The position numbers were made by a program, and so were the translations under genes. DNA of 64,000 bases from NCBI GenBank assembly GCA_019321725.1, contig CM033114.1, forward strand, positions 19,076,278 to 19,140,277, in the 5' to 3' direction. Below are positions 60,328-64,000 of this stretch, one piece after another. Origin of the DNA: Paulownia fortunei. Its lineage: Eukaryota > Streptophyta > Magnoliopsida > Lamiales > Paulowniaceae. Each line of letters opens with the position of its first letter. Positions within the stretch are counted from its first letter, which is position 1. The notes beneath the pieces are model-generated. The model worked only from the letters and a program-made list of their open reading frames with translations, was not told the origin of the DNA and did no database searches.

Positions 60328-60806
60328 TTTTTAAAATTTAATAATTTTTGTATAAACTTTATACTTATTTAAAAAAAAAAAAAATTGGAGTTGAGGGCCA
60401 CTGTCCTGCGGGAATCCACCTTTCAACTGCTTTCTTGGGCATATGGTGCTGCCTTCTTGTTCTGCTCTGTTTGTTTAGCTTGTTATGTAGTTCAATACTA
60501 GGATTCGGTTAAATTGTACGTGGGCAAGTTTTGAGTTGTGATTTGATGTTGGGCGACCGATGAGAAGTTTGTTCCACTAGTTTATTTATTTTCTCTTTTT
60601 GTTATTTTTTTTTTCTACAATTTGAGTTGAATAAAATCAATTTTAATCCCCCCCAAAAAAAAATTACTATAATGATTTAGAAAGATCTATCTCTAAAAAA
60701 GTTCAATTAAACGCTTAAGAGGGCATAATCAATAAGGTTTCTAATTCTAGGTTTTAGTACATTGCAAATTAGTTTAAATAAGAAACAATAATAGCAACAT
60801 TATTTG

Positions 60807-61552
60807 CAATGGCGGAGCAAGGTCGGCTCCCTCCCCTCAATTTTTTATATTCATAATTTTAATATATAAATTTTATTAAATTTAAAAATTTATTTCTCTT
60901 GAATAATTAAATTATTCCAACTACCTTCTGAAATTTTCATAATCTTATTTCAAATATGTAATTTTAATAAATTTAGAGATATTTTATTTTTGAACTTTAT
61001 TTGTTAAAAAAATTTAAGTAATGAAATTTATTATTGATACAAAGATTTAAAAAGTATTCGTACTAATCTTCAAAATTTATTATGATTTCTTTTCTAAAAA
61101 TATGGATATTTTAGTTAAAAAATACTCCTTATTGTGATTTTTTTTATTTTAATTTTTAGTTTTTAACTTATTTGATTGATTCCACTTTTGTTGTTTATTA
61201 TTTGAGATTATACTAATTTTTATTTTGCAAAAAATCATAAGTACAGGTTTTTCATAATATAAAAATTATTTGATTTTGTTAATGGTTATGAAATAATGCT
61301 CGTATTTTTATAAATTAGTTTTTATTTTGTATTGGATTGAATTAGAATTGATTAATATTTTCGTTTAGAAGTTAATTTTTGTTCAAATACTTATACAAAT
61401 ATAATAGATATAAAATATTTATGTGTACGTATAATGTATTATATTTATATTTATATTAAAATTTTAATAATTAATTAAAAAAATTCCAATAAAAAAATAA
61501 TAGTTTGACAATCAAATATCGACCCCTGCACTAAAATCCCGACTCCACCCTG
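60807..61552 (-). mobile_element. hAT-type MITE, 746 bp (copy 2)
   Basis: Terminal inverted repeats are CAATGGCGGAGCAAGG at the left and CAGGGTGGAGTCGGG at the right (other strand). An 8-bp target duplication flanks it: ATTATTTG (60799-60806) and ATTATTTA (61553-61560), one mismatch. The AT-rich interior encodes no transposase. The CAxTGGCGGAGC terminus and 8-bp duplication point to hAT. The reverse complement aligns with 840-1476. Confidence 0.82.
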
Positions 61553-62999
61553 ATTATTTAAAAGATTGCAAATGAATAAAAGCTAAAAATGCAAAAATCC
61601 ATCTTTCAAAAGTAGTTAGACGACACCAATCAAAACGAAGAAAATTAGTACTATCTCGGTAGAATCTAATTTAACAAAATCAGAAGATTATATATAACCA
61701 GATAATATGTAGAGAGAGACAAAATTATAAATTATTGTTAATGCAATATTACATTTTTTTGGGAACAACTAATAAAAAATATGACGCAACAGTGCACTAC
61801 TAGAATTCAGAAGTATCCCCACACCTTATGTTAGAACCAAAGCCGAAGTTGCATTTATTGTCAGGAACAGAAATGGACAAAATAAGCATGCCCCTAAAAA
61901 TTAGTGTCAACATATATACGTACTTCTTTATCATAATAAATGTTTGATAATAAAAAAAAAACAAAGAGGATTTGAAAAAGGTGATGCAAAAAACAACTAA
62001 TGACACAAATTTTGCACTAGAACCAAGCATTCAAAGTATAGATATTCATCAATAAAAGCTTATATGCAAAGAAGAACAGTGGAAGAACCAATTCATGGTC
62101 TTTTAACTAAATTTCTTCACTAATAGTTCAGTCGAAGAAGGTATTATTAAGGTATGGAAATAAAGCCACATACTTCCATAATAGTTCTAACAATGATGTC
62201 CTGGACATTAGCATCCGTGTTTTATTTACACACACCCATATGAGTGTGTGTATTTCTATATAATTGGACGATAGACATATATTTAGTAAATACAATCAAG
62301 TATAACATTTATTGGACCATTCTAACAACAAGAAACTCAAATGTTCTACTGCAGTAGTACAGTTACCAAGAAAGCCATATGAAAGTTTTGTTAGCATATT
62401 CATTATTGGCCATGATATTTAGCACAAACTTTTGCCTCACAATTGCAACTTACAGCTAGCAGTATATATTATACAGCAAGAAAAATTAATAGAATGAGAT
62501 TAATTTATAGTACGTACAAAGATTTTTATCTTCCTATACACAAGTAATTAGGGAATAGTCTGTAAGATTATCACTAGCACCTCAATCTTTGTCAGTACAT
62601 TAAACTTTAGCACCTCAATCTTTGTCGGTACATTAAACTCTCTCCTTTAATTTTTCCCATTATGTCAATGTAGCTACCAATGCTATCCCCTTGAACAAAT
62701 CATACTGAATGCTATTAAGTAGAGGGTGTAAGTTCCATCTATGTTTCATATTTTAGCCTTCTTATTTACCTACAAACAATCTGCACACCTAAAGTTTCAA
62801 AGACCTAAGGTTATGAAAATAGCAAAAGCACGTTGAAACAACCAAGTTCAATGAAATTTTCAAGTCCACGGAGGGAAGGAAATCACAACTTCGAACTTCA
62901 ATTACGTAGTCTCAACAACAAAATATACACTGCAGACATTTAACAAAATGTTTCCTCCCCAAAAATGCAGTTCACCAACAAAGATAAAATTGTCATTGC
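61553..62999. other. Intergenic DNA with a 33-bp tandem pair
   Basis: At 62575-62607 and 62608-62640 the phrase tagcacctcaatctttgtc followed by gtacattaaact is repeated with one substitution. A 76-codon minus-strand frame (61800-62030) has a hydrophobic start, but nothing else supports it. No other gene was seen. Confidence 0.6.
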
Positions 63000-63005
63000 T
63001 TTATT
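63000..63005 (-). terminator. Candidate poly(A) signal for the V-ATPase G gene
   Basis: The minus strand reads AATAAA about 140 nt past the stop codon of the subunit G gene, a plausible position. Confidence 0.5.
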
Positions 63006-63145
63006 TGATAACAGGGAAACAATTGCATCAACATGAAATAGAAATATGGTACAGTAGAAGTCGAACCAACATCTATTCCAAGATATCAATATCAAGGGAA
63101 AATGTGAGACCACTCAGTCGCAACGCACTCTGCTCCAACCAAGAC

Positions 63146-63755
63146 TTAGTTCTTTACTGTAGTCACATGCCTCAGAAGCATGGAGACAACATCAGGAGAA
63201 ATTCTTGAAGCCTCTGTCTTCAGGTGTTCAATCTTTTCTTCCGTTTCTTGTTCAAGGCGCTTCACATTAGCACCTGAGTCTCCACTACTCTGTACAATGC
63301 AACAGGAGAAAGACAAGGAAAAGGCGATAACAAATTTAAACTTCTTCTCAATTAGACAGGTGAGGTTAAGAATTTGAATACAGTCGAAAACAGTTAATAT
63401 AATTTTACTTCAAATAAGCATGTGTGACATCAGAAGTTCACAACAAATTGAGCATGACTTCCTAGAGAAAACTATTAAATAAAAAAATTGTTTCTGGAGT
63501 TGCTAGTCATGCTAGATAAAACAAATGGGCGAGATATGCATACTCCAGTATGTGAATCAACAGAAAAAGAACAAATTCAATGTGCCAGGATATCATCAAG
63601 GATGCAATAACACCTTTTATAGAATCTCTTGTTGTTATTCCTTTTAACTCTTACCTCTGCAACCTTCCTCTGAAAGTCAGCCTCCATTTGAGCACGGAAT
63701 TCAGCAATTTCCCTCTCGGCCTCCTCTTTTGCCTGTTTCAGTCTGGCTTGTTTTG
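63146..63755 (-). CDS. VHA-G: Vacuolar H+-ATPase subunit G, 3' two exons (partial)
   Basis: Subunit G is part of the peripheral stalk of the V-ATPase that acidifies the vacuole and endomembranes. Exons: 63655-63755 (101 nt) and 63146-63289 (144 nt including TAA), GT-AG intron, matching phase. The first exon reads [20 protein letters not shown] and ends ADFQRKVAE, a charged coiled coil. The second reads [20 protein letters not shown] and ends [14 protein letters not shown], the conserved plant C-terminus. The visible 80 residues match the C-terminal three quarters of the ~110-residue plant protein. The short first exon (about 30 residues ending AAR-TA) must lie beyond 64000; nothing between 63756 and 64000 encodes it. 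Confidence 0.94.
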
Positions 63756-64000
63756 CTGTGCATGAAAGCCAAAGTAAATGTAAATCACTAGTTGTGAGAA
63801 TCCATCCAATGCACACTTTGGCATCTCAAAACTAGAGTGAAGATAAGCCAGAGCAAATTACTACAAGGTTTTTTCAGTATGAACTGGGCAAAGAACATAA
63901 GCTGGTCTACATTGAGCCCAACAACTTGAAGCTAATTCGCATTAAACTATATGATAACTAATGAAAAAATTAATGTTGTTCAATTATAGTTGTAGATTAA
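63756..64000 (-). other. Intron 1 of the V-ATPase G gene, running off the window
   Basis: AT-rich sequence upstream of the acceptor TGCACAG. No coding match to the conserved subunit G N-terminus was found. Confidence 0.7.

Noticed and set aside
61800..62030. 76-codon minus-strand ORF starting MLGSSAKFVSLVVFC with two Cys near its end
   Set aside because: It has two hydrophobic stretches separated by a basic patch, no conserved pattern, no TATA placed, and an intron-like acceptor inside. Not enough to call a gene.
1..64000. tRNA, rRNA, microRNA hairpin or CRISPR array
   Set aside because: No tRNA A/B-box pair with cloverleaf, rRNA core sequence or regularly spaced identical repeats with unique spacers was seen. 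The tandem repeats found have no spacers.
63756..64000. First exon of the V-ATPase G gene
   Set aside because: No frame on the minus strand matches the conserved N-terminus; the exon must be outside the window.

Overview
The window is nuclear DNA from a flowering plant, most likely a eudicot. It is AT-rich and has many small GT-AG introns. It carries plant-type homologues of three housekeeping genes, plus plant MITEs and a Ty1/copia element primed by initiator tRNA-Met. The species cannot be named from the sequence. All four protein-coding genes recognised lie on the minus strand, and their exons were joined by hand from splice sites, phase and conserved protein sequence.

Layout. 1-2090: AT-rich flank with a decayed MITE (about 840-1476) and a 98-bp tandem duplication near the 3' end of the first gene. 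2091-15137: LTA3, the E2 subunit of the mitochondrial pyruvate dehydrogenase complex; 23 coding exons, 640 codons, two lipoyl domains, a peripheral-subunit-binding domain and an acetyltransferase core. 15140-17920: promoter and repeats. 17922-18974: an unnamed two-exon gene for a secreted peptide with ten cysteines in its mature part, read in a frame where no long single ORF shows it. 19191-19860: three tandem copies of a 223-bp unit just upstream of that gene. 19900-30960: about 11 kb with no recognisable gene, holding MITEs and degenerate repeats. 30961-57300: a homologue of RAB3GAP1, the Rab3 GTPase-activating protein catalytic subunit; 22 coding exons, 912 codons, and an apparent non-coding first exon near 57.3 kb. 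Its intron 11 holds a whole but decayed Ty1/copia element (40702-45158), and its 5' leader intron holds a probable solo LTR (54157-56653). 57430-63145: intergenic, with a hAT-type MITE (60807-61552). 63146-63755: the last two exons of a vacuolar H+-ATPase subunit G gene whose first exon lies beyond the right edge.

The genes do not form a pathway. LTA3 serves mitochondrial carbon entry into the TCA cycle, RAB3GAP1 vesicle traffic and autophagy, VHA-G vacuolar acidification, and the Cys-rich peptide probably acts outside the cell in signalling or defence (inferred). The two large genes keep fully open, phase-consistent reading frames despite several kilobases of transposon DNA in their introns. 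No clearly unprecedented multi-gene system was found. The most notable items are the Cys-rich peptide gene with its triplicated upstream block, and the copia insertion about 19 nt from a splice donor.
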